Of a stretch of DNA of 64,000 bases, positions 26,867 to 34,280 are shown in pieces. Made by a program: the position numbers and the translations under genes. The stretch is from Geobacter sp. Its GTDB lineage: Bacteria > Desulfobacterota > Desulfuromonadia > Geobacterales > Geobacteraceae. Every line of letters starts with the position of its first letter. The stretch's first letter is position 1. The stretch is from NCBI GenBank assembly GCA_016177775.1, contig JACOUQ010000013.1, forward strand, positions 117,828 through 181,827. The letters run 5' to 3'. A model generated the notes under the pieces. The model worked only from the letters and a program-made list of their open reading frames with translations. It searched no databases and was not told the DNA's origin.

Positions 26867-27032
26867 CTGAAACCGTGAGGAACGAGCGCTCCGCTGCGCT
26901 CAGAGTCCCCTCGCTTCGCCGCTGTACGGCTAATTTCGCGCCCGCCTCCGCCGGGCTTTGCTCCATTGCGCCTACAGCGGCTGAAACTCGGGCACATTCG
27001 CGCCGCGGGACACTCGTTCCTCACAGTTTCAG
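26867..27032. repeat. 166-bp imperfect inverted repeat (hairpin element)
   Basis: The outer arms CTGAAACCGTGAGGAACGAG (26867-26886) and CTCGTTCCTCACAGTTTCAG (27013-27032) match at 19 of 20 positions as an inverted pair. Inner pairing continues with mismatches to CCGCTGTA (26919-26926) against TACAGCGG (26973-26980), leaving a loop of about 46 bases. It lies between the divergent RluA and FKBP genes. It could be a MITE-like insertion or a structured regulator. No transposase or target duplication is obvious. Confidence 0.75.
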
Positions 27033-27104
27033 GATTTCCTTATGGCAATAGCGTCTGTTATCTGCTATATTTCCCCCTAATTTTTTTGACGAAAGGAAAA
27101 CACG

Positions 27105-27557
27105 ATGGCAAAGGCAAAAAGTGGCGATAAAGTAAAGGTCCACTATACAGGAAGGCTGGATAACGGCGATGTATTCGATTCGTCGGAATGCGTAGACGAC
27201 GAGTGCGGCTGCGAGTCCGGGCCGCTGGAGTTCGTCATAGGCGAGGGGAATGTCATCCCGGGCTTCGAGAACGCAGTGATCGATATGGAGATCGGCGAGA
27301 GCAAGACCGTCCATATCCCGGTGGAAGAGGCCTACGGCCCGCGCATGGAGGAACTGGTGGCGGTGCTGGACAAAAGCGAAGTGCCGGCCGGTGTCGAGCC
27401 TGAAGCGGGCCAACAAATGGAAGTCACTCTGCAGGACGACAGCACCATTCCGGTGCTGGTCACCGAGGTGTCCGACACGACCGTCACCCTCGACGCCAAT
27501 CATCCCCTTGCCGGACAGAACCTGAACTTCGACATCCGGCTTGTAGAGATAGCCTGA
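27105..27557 (+). CDS. FKBP-type peptidyl-prolyl isomerase (SlyD-like)
   Basis: 150 residues; ATG with AAAGGAAA upstream. FKBP core: GDKVKVHYTGRLDNGDVFDSS, GPLEFVIGEGNVIPGFENAVIDMEIGESKTVHIPVEEAYGP, with an inserted-flap (chaperone) domain of SlyD type in the second half and a return to the core in NHPLAGQNLNFDIRLVEI. It is cytosolic (no signal peptide). Oddities: a short insertion with three cysteines (SECVDDECGCES) after the first loop, and no histidine-rich metal-binding tail. It catalyses prolyl isomerisation and probably assists protein folding. Confidence 0.92.
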   Translation: MAKAKSGDKVKVHYTGRLDNGDVFDSSECVDDECGCESGPLEFVIGEGNVIPGFENAVIDMEIGESKTVHIPVEEAYGPRMEELVAVLDKSEVPAGVEPEAGQQMEVTLQDDSTIPVLVTEVSDTTVTLDANHPLAGQNLNFDIRLVEIA

Positions 27558-27585
27558 TTATCCTTACGTAAATCATTTTTCCTGC

Positions 27586-27613
27586 GGGCGGCCTTGTGCC
27601 GCCCATTTTTTTT
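27586..27613 (+). terminator. Terminator of the FKBP gene
   Basis: GGGCGGC / GCCGCCC stem with loop CTTGT, followed by A and eight T. Confidence 0.88.
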
Positions 27614-27703
27614 GTCTGCCGCGGAGGCGTGTTTTTGACTACGCCCTGATTTTAGATACACTTTCCTTTACATGACTAGTCGGAACATTTGGAGGAGGGC
27701 CCC

Positions 27704-28426
27704 ATGAAAGCCGAAGAACGGATAGTCAGCGAAGTGGCGGGTGCGCTGGAGCGCGACACGCGCGTCGATCTCCACGAGTACCCGATTCAACTCCTATTCG
27801 AAAACGGAACCATGACCATGGAAGGGGAGGTGGGTGACGTCAGGGCGAAGAAAGTGGCCCTGGAACTGGCCGCCGCCCACCCCGCCGTCAAGGGGATCGT
27901 GGATCGGCTCCATGTCAAGCCCGCCATGCCGATGGAGGACAGCGACCTGCGCGACCATGTCTGCAATGCCTTGGTGGCCGAGCAGATCCTGGCGCCAGCC
28001 ATCATCCGCGCCATGGTCAAGGGTGCGCCGGAGCTGGTGCGCGGCGGCGAGGAGGTGGCCGGCTGCATAGATGTCAGCGTGGAGGGGGGCATTGTCACCT
28101 TGAACGGCAGGGTGGATAATCTTTCCCGCAAGCGCCTGGCCGGGGCCCTTGCCTGGTGGGTGCCGGGGAGCCGGGATGTGGTCAACGGCCTGGAGGTGAC
28201 CCCGCCCGAGGAGGACAACGACGACGAGGTGGTGGATGCGGTGAGGCTCGTGCTGGAGAAGGACTCTTTCGTCAATGCGTCGCAGATCCGGGTCACCTGC
28301 AAGAACTTCGTCGTCACCCTTCAGGGGCTGGTGCCGAACGAGACGGAGAAGCGGATGGCCGAGGCCGATGTCTGGTGCGTCTTCGGTGTGGACCGGGTGG
28401 AGAATCTGCTGGAAACGGAGGAGTGA
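27704..28426 (+). CDS. Triple-BON-domain protein
   Basis: 240 residues from the ATG at 27704, just after GGAGGAGGG. Three BON-like units can be seen: residues 1-75 (EYPIQLLFENGTMTMEGEVGDVRAKKVALELAAAHPAVKGIVDRLHV), about 80-165 (IDVSVEGGIVTLNGRVDNLSRKRLAGALAWWVPGSRDVVNGLEV) and 170-240 (VTCKNFVVTLQGLVPNETEKRMAEADVWCVFGVDRVENLL). BON domains usually bind membranes or phospholipids in secreted proteins. No signal peptide is present, so this one is probably cytoplasmic. Its stop touches the convergent CAP gene with no space. Function unknown. Confidence 0.8.
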   Translation: MKAEERIVSEVAGALERDTRVDLHEYPIQLLFENGTMTMEGEVGDVRAKKVALELAAAHPAVKGIVDRLHVKPAMPMEDSDLRDHVCNALVAEQILAPAIIRAMVKGAPELVRGGEEVAGCIDVSVEGGIVTLNGRVDNLSRKRLAGALAWWVPGSRDVVNGLEVTPPEEDNDDEVVDAVRLVLEKDSFVNASQIRVTCKNFVVTLQGLVPNETEKRMAEADVWCVFGVDRVENLLETEE

Positions 28427-29062
28427 TTATTCTTCTTCCCTGAACCCGCCGGCAAAATCGATCACGCACATGGTGCCGAACACGGAATGGGGGCCGCAGG
28501 CGACCCCTGCGGTGCCGAAGGCGCGGTGGAAGATGTTTTTTCGATGCCCTCTTCCCGGCACCCCGTCGTCGATTATCAACTGCATGGCCACGAGTCGCGC
28601 CTCGTCCGGGCCGTAGCCGATGTTTTCGCCAATTTCCCCCTGCCATTCCCCATGCCGCTCGATGCGTTGCCGCATCCCGCCGCTCGCTTTACCGAAGTGC
28701 CCCACAGTGCCGGTTTCGCTCTGCTCCTCCACCAGTTCTGCTGCCGCCGCAGCCAGTCCGTCCGACCACGAGAGGGGAGGAAGCGGCTTCTGGCGGGTCA
28801 GGAAGCGGATCGCCTCATCGACCGCCGCCAACCCTTCGGATGTTATCACGCGGGTGCTGGTGCCCGACAGTCGGTAGGCTTTCCCCTCGAACTGTTTGCG
28901 AAATTCGCGGAGAAAACCGGCATACCCCTTGGGATCTGTGCGGGCAAGGTTGATCTCCGAATGGACCTGGTTCGACAATGCTCTGTCGCCAGCTGCCGCC
29001 ATGCTGCACAGCAGAAGGAAGACGCAAACAGTTTTAATGGTGGTGCCGAGGAGTCCTTTCAT
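28427..29062 (-). CDS. Secreted CAP/SCP-domain protein
   Basis: 211 residues; ATG at 29062 with AAGGGGA upstream. Signal peptide (KTVCVFLLLCSMAAA). CAP/PR-1 domain: EINLARTDPKGYAGFL, LSWSDGLAAAAAELVEEQSETGTVGHFG, GENIGYG, and GRGHRKNIFHRAFGTAGVACGPHSVFGTMCVIDFAGGF. The conserved histidines and glutamate of the CAP cavity (GHFG, GENIG, GHRKNIF) are present. Bacterial CAP proteins are secreted and mostly uncharacterised; some bind lipids or sterols. The gene is 28 bases after the acyl-AMP ligase gene, so it may belong to the lipid-related run. Confidence 0.88.
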   Translation of the reverse strand: MKGLLGTTIKTVCVFLLLCSMAAAGDRALSNQVHSEINLARTDPKGYAGFLREFRKQFEGKAYRLSGTSTRVITSEGLAAVDEAIRFLTRQKPLPPLSWSDGLAAAAAELVEEQSETGTVGHFGKASGGMRQRIERHGEWQGEIGENIGYGPDEARLVAMQLIIDDGVPGRGHRKNIFHRAFGTAGVACGPHSVFGTMCVIDFAGGFREEE

Positions 29063-29090
29063 TGTTCGTCCCCTTTCAACACCCTGTTTT

Positions 29091-30656
29091 TCAGAGCATT
29101 TTCTCTAACGCCGTGTAATCGATCTTTGCGTTGTGCCGCCGGTCCATGGGTATCCGCTCTACTCCGCGCACCTCGTCCAGAAATGCCCATAGCAGACTGG
29201 CACGAAGTTCCGCCGTGGAAATGTCTTTCCCGCGTCGGGGCTCGACGAAGAGGATACGCTTCCCTCCGCGGGCAACCAGGGCAGCCCGGAGCAGCGCCTC
29301 GTTCTTCCGGGCCGCGCATTCTACGGTAAAGGGGTAGAGTGTTCCCCTGGCATCGCGGATGACCGAGGAGGCCCTCCCCAGGAGCCAGAGGCGCCCCTTT
29401 TGATCGAAACAGCCGCAGTCGCCGGTGCGGTGCCAGACTTCTTCACCCACGCGGAATTTCGTCTCCCCATCCCCCACGCCGTGCAGGTACCCCTTCAGCA
29501 CATGATCGCCGCTCACCACGATCTCTCCCGCTTCTCCTGCCGGAAGGTGCATCTTCTCGAACTCCGCGGCGCTGAAGGGGCCGAGGGGCGTCCCCCACTC
29601 CGCAGCAATGACCCTGGCCCGAATTTCCGGGACCGGCGCGCCCGCCAGAAGACCGCCACCCTCCTCCATCTTCCTGATATCCTCTGCCGTCATCTCCTGC
29701 CAGGCAATGTGCGCAATGGGTTCCGCCTCGGTCGAGCCGTAGACTGCGACGATTTCCGCGCCAGCAAAGGTGGCGGCGAATTCCCGCAGGTAATCGGGGA
29801 ATACCGGTGCGCCTCCGGTGAAGACGTGACGGAAACCGTTGATCCGGCGACCTGTCCCGCTGCACCTTTCGCAAAGCCGCGCCAGGAAAGCGGGAGAGGC
29901 TACGGTGCGGGACGGTCGGAAACGTTCGATCTGCGCCAGAACCGGGGCAGGGTCGATCGATCCGGGATGGCGCAGGTCAGCGTCCGGGATGAGGGAAGCG
30001 ACGCCGGACGCCAGGTTCGCAAAGACAAAGACCGGCAGCGTGGTGAGATCGATCTCGCCCGGAACGAGGGCCATGGCCTTCTCCAGCACCCGGTGCTGCT
30101 CCAGAAGGAAACCGTGACTCCGCACCGCCGCCTTGGGAAGTCCGGTGCTGCCGCTGGTGAAGGTGATGAGGGCCGGTGTTTCTGGGGGTGCGGGAATGAT
30201 GGCCGCATGCGGGGGGAGCTGTTGGCCCCTGCTCCAGGGGATTGCGCCGGGGACGAAGCTCCCCGTGGAAAAGGTGCGGGGAATGCGGCGCAGCGAAGAA
30301 GAAACGAGCCGAAGCAGGTGGGCCTTCGGCGTGGCAATGAGGCCGTCTGGCCTGCGTATGGCGCAGCAGCGCTCCATGTGATCGAGCCCGGCCGAGGGAT
30401 CGAGAATCATGGCGATCATCCCCAGGCGGAAGAGCGCCAGAAGGGAAATGTACAGCTCCGCTGACATTGGCTGAAGCACGAGGACCGTATCGCCCGCCTT
30501 GAGCCCGCTTTCCAGGAGGAGGGAGGCTCCCCGCGCCGTTTCCTCATCCAGTTCCGCGAAGGTAATCGTCCGGTCCCTTCCTTTGTGGATGTCGATGATC
30601 GCCGGGGCGTCCGGGCGCTCATGGGTCTGACGCTGGAGGACCTCCACGATGTTCAC
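29091..30656 (-). CDS. OleC-like acyl-AMP ligase (ANL superfamily)
   Basis: 521 residues from the GTG at 30656, which overlaps the GNAT stop (GTGA) and opens with NIVEVLQRQTHERPDAPAI. ANL motifs: A3 ITFTSGSTGLPKAAV, A5 YGSTEAEPIAHI, A7 RTGDCGCFDQKGRLWLLGR; a C-terminal lysine is in NAKIDYTALEKM. The regions DLTTLPVFVFANLASGVASLIPDAD and FTGGAPVFP resemble OleC, which turns beta-hydroxy acids into beta-lactones. The OleC resemblance is from memory of the family, so a fatty acyl-CoA or acyl-AMP ligase remains possible. No OleA, OleB or OleD partner is in the window. Confidence 0.8.
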   Translation of the reverse strand: MNIVEVLQRQTHERPDAPAIIDIHKGRDRTITFAELDEETARGASLLLESGLKAGDTVLVLQPMSAELYISLLALFRLGMIAMILDPSAGLDHMERCCAIRRPDGLIATPKAHLLRLVSSSLRRIPRTFSTGSFVPGAIPWSRGQQLPPHAAIIPAPPETPALITFTSGSTGLPKAAVRSHGFLLEQHRVLEKAMALVPGEIDLTTLPVFVFANLASGVASLIPDADLRHPGSIDPAPVLAQIERFRPSRTVASPAFLARLCERCSGTGRRINGFRHVFTGGAPVFPDYLREFAATFAGAEIVAVYGSTEAEPIAHIAWQEMTAEDIRKMEEGGGLLAGAPVPEIRARVIAAEWGTPLGPFSAAEFEKMHLPAGEAGEIVVSGDHVLKGYLHGVGDGETKFRVGEEVWHRTGDCGCFDQKGRLWLLGRASSVIRDARGTLYPFTVECAARKNEALLRAALVARGGKRILFVEPRRGKDISTAELRASLLWAFLDEVRGVERIPMDRRHNAKIDYTALEKML

Positions 30657-31648
30657 GGCAGCCTCCGGGCAAAGAGGGAATACTGACGGATCTTTATCCC
30701 GTGGCGCCCGCTCATGCCGCGGGAGGTGTTGTCCTCGTGCATCAGGGCGTGAATGGCGCGACGAAAGCCAAGCTCCCCGGCGTTTGCCGTAGCCCTTGCC
30801 ATCAGCAGACCGCCGATGCCCTTGCCGTTCCATTCGGGGAGGACGGCCATGGACTTGAGTATGACCGTGTCGAGCGCCTCTCCCCGCTGGGCGCGGAGCA
30901 TGTCGGGGAGCGCGAAGAGGAACCCGACATGCTTCCCCTCCTGCTCGGCGAAAAGGACCAGCTCCGGCATGATGAAGGGGCGGATCTTTTCGTACATCAG
31001 TTGAAACTCCTCGCGGGAGATCGGCGTGTAGAGGAAATTGTTCCCAAAGCCCGCAACGGAAAGGTCGTAGATCCTTTTCAGTTCATTCTCGAAGTCCTCT
31101 TGATCCAGATGGCGGAACGTTATCCCCAGCTTACTGATGCGGGCCTCCAGCTGAGTGGCATTGCGGATCGACCACCCGAGGTCGGGGTCGAGGTTGGAAT
31201 AGTAGCGGGCAAGCGAGGCAAAGCCGGCAGTTTCGAAATGGCGCGGGTAGTCGTCGGGGTTGTCCGGCTCCAGGAAGAAGGGGGGCTCTGTCCCGCGTTC
31301 CGTGACGAAGCGGTATTTGCGCCAGGTGTTTCCGTCCATCGGGCCGATTGCCAGGGTGCAGCCACGGCTTGCCAGCTCGCGGCAGGAATGCGCCAGCAGT
31401 TGAGCGGCGCTCGCGGCGTCCAGTGCCGCATAGTGGCCGATGACACCCAGTCGCTCGCCTGGATAGGGGGGGACGGCACTCCACCAGAGGGAGACGCGGG
31501 CTGTCATCTTACCTTGTTCGTCCAGCACCACCCAGTGGGTGTCGGGTGCATGGAGGGAGAATTCCGTGCCCCCGAGCGGCGTGATATCGCCTGCTCCTGC
31601 CAGCGATTCGAGTTGTTCCGGCGATTCGATCAGTAACAGGCTGGGCAT
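30653..31648 (-). CDS. GNAT-family acyltransferase
   Basis: 331 residues from the ATG at 31648 (GGAG six bases upstream). An N-terminal region (GVIGHYAALDAASAAQLLAHSCRELASRGCTLAIGPMDGNTWRKYRFV) is followed by a GNAT fold: LVLFAEQEGKHVGFLFALPD and KSMAVLPEWNGKGIGGLLMARATANAGELGFRRAIHALMHEDN, with the acyl-CoA pyrophosphate loop NGKGIGG. It should transfer an acyl group from a CoA-type donor to an amine or similar acceptor, possibly one activated by the overlapping ligase. A 163-base gap holding a palindromic repeat separates it from the kinase gene upstream. Confidence 0.85.
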   Translation of the reverse strand: MPSLLLIESPEQLESLAGAGDITPLGGTEFSLHAPDTHWVVLDEQGKMTARVSLWWSAVPPYPGERLGVIGHYAALDAASAAQLLAHSCRELASRGCTLAIGPMDGNTWRKYRFVTERGTEPPFFLEPDNPDDYPRHFETAGFASLARYYSNLDPDLGWSIRNATQLEARISKLGITFRHLDQEDFENELKRIYDLSVAGFGNNFLYTPISREEFQLMYEKIRPFIMPELVLFAEQEGKHVGFLFALPDMLRAQRGEALDTVILKSMAVLPEWNGKGIGGLLMARATANAGELGFRRAIHALMHEDNTSRGMSGRHGIKIRQYSLFARRLP

Positions 31649-31691
31649 GGGTTTCTCCGAGGTATGAACTGGTTTCATCCGGAAATTCACA

Positions 31692-31769
31692 GTAGGTTGG
31701 GCAAAGCACAGCGTGCCCAACAGTACCGTCGGTGATGTTGGGCACGGCACAAGCCTTTGCCCAACCTAC
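31692..31769. repeat. Inverted repeat inside the lipid-related gene run
   Basis: Arms GTAGGTTGGGCAAAG (31692-31706) and CTTTGCCCAACCTAC (31755-31769) are perfect complements. Inner segments CGTGCCCAAC and GTTGGGCACG also pair. This type of short GTAGGTTGGGC palindrome is scattered in many proteobacterial genomes. It sits between the prenol-kinase-like and GNAT genes and could act as an mRNA processing or attenuation site, or be a selfish repeat. Confidence 0.8.
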
Positions 31770-31811
31770 GAGATGAATGATGTTCCAGCGAACCAGACGA
31801 TACTGCACACT

Positions 31812-33182
31812 TTATTTATACACCAGCATTTGCACAACAAAAACCCCGGCTGCGGCTGCCCCTGTGCATATCAGGCGGATGCGCTGCCGCAGGGTCCATT
31901 CGCGGTTGTCATGGCTAAGCCGCGCCGTCATTGCCTGGAAGATGGGGAAGGCCGCAATCGTCCCGGCCGCCACAAGGCCAAGGGAAACCCACCAAGGCAT
32001 CGCCAGGTAGAGAATGGCGGGGAGAGCAGCAATCGTCAGGGTTGATGTCGCGGTGCAGAGAATGCCCCGCAGTATTGGGACGCGGCGCAGGCTTTGGGCC
32101 AGGGGGCCGCTTCCATCGGATATCGACAGAAAATAGGCGAAGATCAGGGTGAGCTGGGTGACGATGGCGGTCAGGTAGGGGAGATAGAGGAGGCCGTACT
32201 CTTCAGCCGCATTGGCCGCGAAGATCAGGAGCACCGGCACGGTGGCCGAATAATAGAGCACCTTCACCTGGTAGTTGGTGATGTCCTCCGGCACCTTTTG
32301 CCTGAACCCGGAGACCAGGAGAAATAGAAGTATCTGGGCCAGGATCAGCGGCAGGAACCAGGAGAAGTCGCAGAGGCTCCATGCTGCGTAGTTGACCAGG
32401 ATCATGCCGATCAGCCCGCTCGGCTTTAATATCTTCTGGAGTATCGACAGTACGACGGTCACAGCGATTATGAGAAAGAGGATGCCGGTGTGCTCGATGG
32501 TGGAGGCGAGGTCGTGGCGGGTCATCTTCACCAGGATGAAGAAGGCCCCGAGGGGGACGAAGATGTTGTCGCTGCCGGCAAGGGAGATCGCCTCGAAGCC
32601 GGTGACCAGGAGGGCGATGACCAGGGCGGTGAGGACCGACTGGAGTCGGCCGGTGTCGGTCAGCAGGAGGAGCGGGATGTGGACGCAGAGATAGGTGACG
32701 AAAAAAAAGACCAGTGACCCTTCCAGGCTCTTTTTCGAATCCTCCACCTCGTATGTTATTGAGCCGTACCGGCTGCCGACCAGGGCCGCCATGGTGTCGG
32801 AGACCGTCAGGGCGAGGACGGAGATGATGTAGAAGGCATGCCGGTCATGGCCGAGGAAAAAGAGGATGGTTATGGCCACCGGAAAGTAGAGGGCGCCCGA
32901 GGAGGTGCGGGCAACACCATGGACCGACTTGAGGAGCCCCAGGCGTTTGGTCAGGATGATGATCCCGGCGAAGGCGAGCCCCAGCAGGAGGACGGTCCAG
33001 GGGGATTTGAGGAAGAACGGAAAGGCAATCGCCGTGAGCCCACCGCAGAAATGAACGAACTTCCGGGAGAGTTCTGGTGAGGCCGGAAAGGCGCGGCGGA
33101 CCATCTCCCCGCCGGCGAATATTGCCACAAACGCGCAGCCGAAGAGCGCTGCCGGGAGCATGTCAGCAAGAATCAGTTCCAT
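31812..33182 (-). CDS. Phytol/dolichol-kinase-like membrane protein (CTP-dependent prenol kinase family)
   Basis: 456 residues, with about thirteen hydrophobic segments. The N-terminal half carries the signature of the VTE5/SEC59 family: SRKFVHFCGGLTAIAFP, ALTVSDTMAALVGSRYG and DSKKSLEGSLVFF, thought to bind CTP and metal. Members phosphorylate phytol, dolichol or farnesol at the membrane. The C-terminal 220 residues are extra membrane helices without a clear match, so the protein is about twice the usual bacterial size. Its ATG directly follows the TGA of the BtaA-like gene with no spacer. Phosphatidate cytidylyltransferase-like activity is an alternative. Confidence 0.78.
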   Translation of the reverse strand: MELILADMLPAALFGCAFVAIFAGGEMVRRAFPASPELSRKFVHFCGGLTAIAFPFFLKSPWTVLLLGLAFAGIIILTKRLGLLKSVHGVARTSSGALYFPVAITILFFLGHDRHAFYIISVLALTVSDTMAALVGSRYGSITYEVEDSKKSLEGSLVFFFVTYLCVHIPLLLLTDTGRLQSVLTALVIALLVTGFEAISLAGSDNIFVPLGAFFILVKMTRHDLASTIEHTGILFLIIAVTVVLSILQKILKPSGLIGMILVNYAAWSLCDFSWFLPLILAQILLFLLVSGFRQKVPEDITNYQVKVLYYSATVPVLLIFAANAAEEYGLLYLPYLTAIVTQLTLIFAYFLSISDGSGPLAQSLRRVPILRGILCTATSTLTIAALPAILYLAMPWWVSLGLVAAGTIAAFPIFQAMTARLSHDNREWTLRQRIRLICTGAAAAGVFVVQMLVYK

Positions 33183-34280
33183 TCAGGCAATCTCCTCCAC
33201 CACGAACGCGCTGTAGAAAAACGCCTTGTCCTGCAGGAACAGGCGCTTTGCCAGATCGTCCAGCGGCCGCAGAAAGGCTGCCATCGCCTCGGGCCTTCTG
33301 CGCGGGGCGAGCATGTTCCAGTAGGCGAGCCGCCCGCCGGGACGCCCGGCCCGGTGGATCCGCTCCAGGAGGAGGTGGTAGTTCTCCTCGGACATGTACT
33401 CGAAGATGTCGCTCAGGTTGAAGCGGTCGATGGAGCGCTCCCCCTCCCTCTCCAGGAAATCCTCAAGCGGCAGGCAGTGGCACTCCAGGCGGTCGAGGCT
33501 GCTCCGGATGGTATCGAAGTTTTCGTGCCTGAGCGCGAACGGAAGGGCCGTCAGGTGCCGGCCGGTCAGGATCCATTGCAGATAGGGGTTGCCGGCCGGG
33601 TCGAGGCGGGTCAGGGCATGGCGGGTGCGGGCGAGTATCCGCTCGGCCACGCTCCCTTCCACGTAACGGAAGAAGCTCGGGTCGCGCCCCAGCCGCCCCA
33701 TGACGAAGCGGGAAAAGAAGAGCCGGAAGAGGAGTCGCCACCGCCAGTTGTCCCAGGTCTCCCGGTAGAACCGTTCCCGCTTGGCTTCGTCACCCCCGGC
33801 CAGGAGCTGCTCGATGGTGGCGCGGGAGTGTACCAGCGGCATGATCCGTTCGCGGAACAGGGCGAAGTAGCGCTCGAATTTCCCGGCCGAGCCTATGCCG
33901 TCTGCCACCTCACTTGCATGGGCATCCCAGAAAGAGCGGGCTTCCGTGGAGAGAAGGGGGCGGCAGCGGCGGTAGAGCGCTTCCCTGCGGCCACTGGGAG
34001 AGGAGCCGATCAGTTCCAGCAGCTCTCCGTGGGCAAGTTCCCGGTAGGCCGCCACCCGCAGCTCCAGGCAGAAGAGCTGGGCAGGGCTCAGGTCGAGGGC
34101 GATGACCCGACCGGCGCCCATTGCCAGCATGGCAAGGGAGTTGTCCCCGGCCGAGGCGATGGAGACGCAGGTGTCGCCCGGCTGGATGGCCAACCCCTCC
34201 AGGAGGATGTCGGCGTCCTCCCAGCACTGGGCATAGCGGATCTCAGAAAAATCGGCGTGCCCGGCCGCTTCACTCGGCAT
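33183..34280 (-). CDS. DUF3419/BtaA-like SAM-dependent transferase
   Basis: 365 residues from the ATG at 34280, with a strong GGAGGTGA just upstream; it overlaps the dikinase stop by 11 bases. DUF3419 features: FSEIRYAQCWEDADILLEGL, GDTCVSIASAGDNSLAML (nucleotide loop), VIALDLSPAQLFCLELRVAAYREL, and late RFNLSDIFEYMS and HRAGRPGGRLAYWNML. BtaA, the best-known member, moves the 3-amino-3-carboxypropyl group of SAM onto diacylglycerol on the way to betaine lipids. No BtaB-like N-methyltransferase is in the window, so a homoserine-ether type product would remain unmethylated if it forms. Activity is inferred from family only. Confidence 0.85.
   Translation of the reverse strand: MPSEAAGHADFSEIRYAQCWEDADILLEGLAIQPGDTCVSIASAGDNSLAMLAMGAGRVIALDLSPAQLFCLELRVAAYRELAHGELLELIGSSPSGRREALYRRCRPLLSTEARSFWDAHASEVADGIGSAGKFERYFALFRERIMPLVHSRATIEQLLAGGDEAKRERFYRETWDNWRWRLLFRLFFSRFVMGRLGRDPSFFRYVEGSVAERILARTRHALTRLDPAGNPYLQWILTGRHLTALPFALRHENFDTIRSSLDRLECHCLPLEDFLEREGERSIDRFNLSDIFEYMSEENYHLLLERIHRAGRPGGRLAYWNMLAPRRRPEAMAAFLRPLDDLAKRLFLQDKAFFYSAFVVEEIA

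Noticed and set aside
26820..26966. N-terminal extension of RluA by 49 residues from an upstream start
   Set aside because: The extension translates the inverted-repeat element, is not like any RluA N-terminus and lacks a ribosome binding site.
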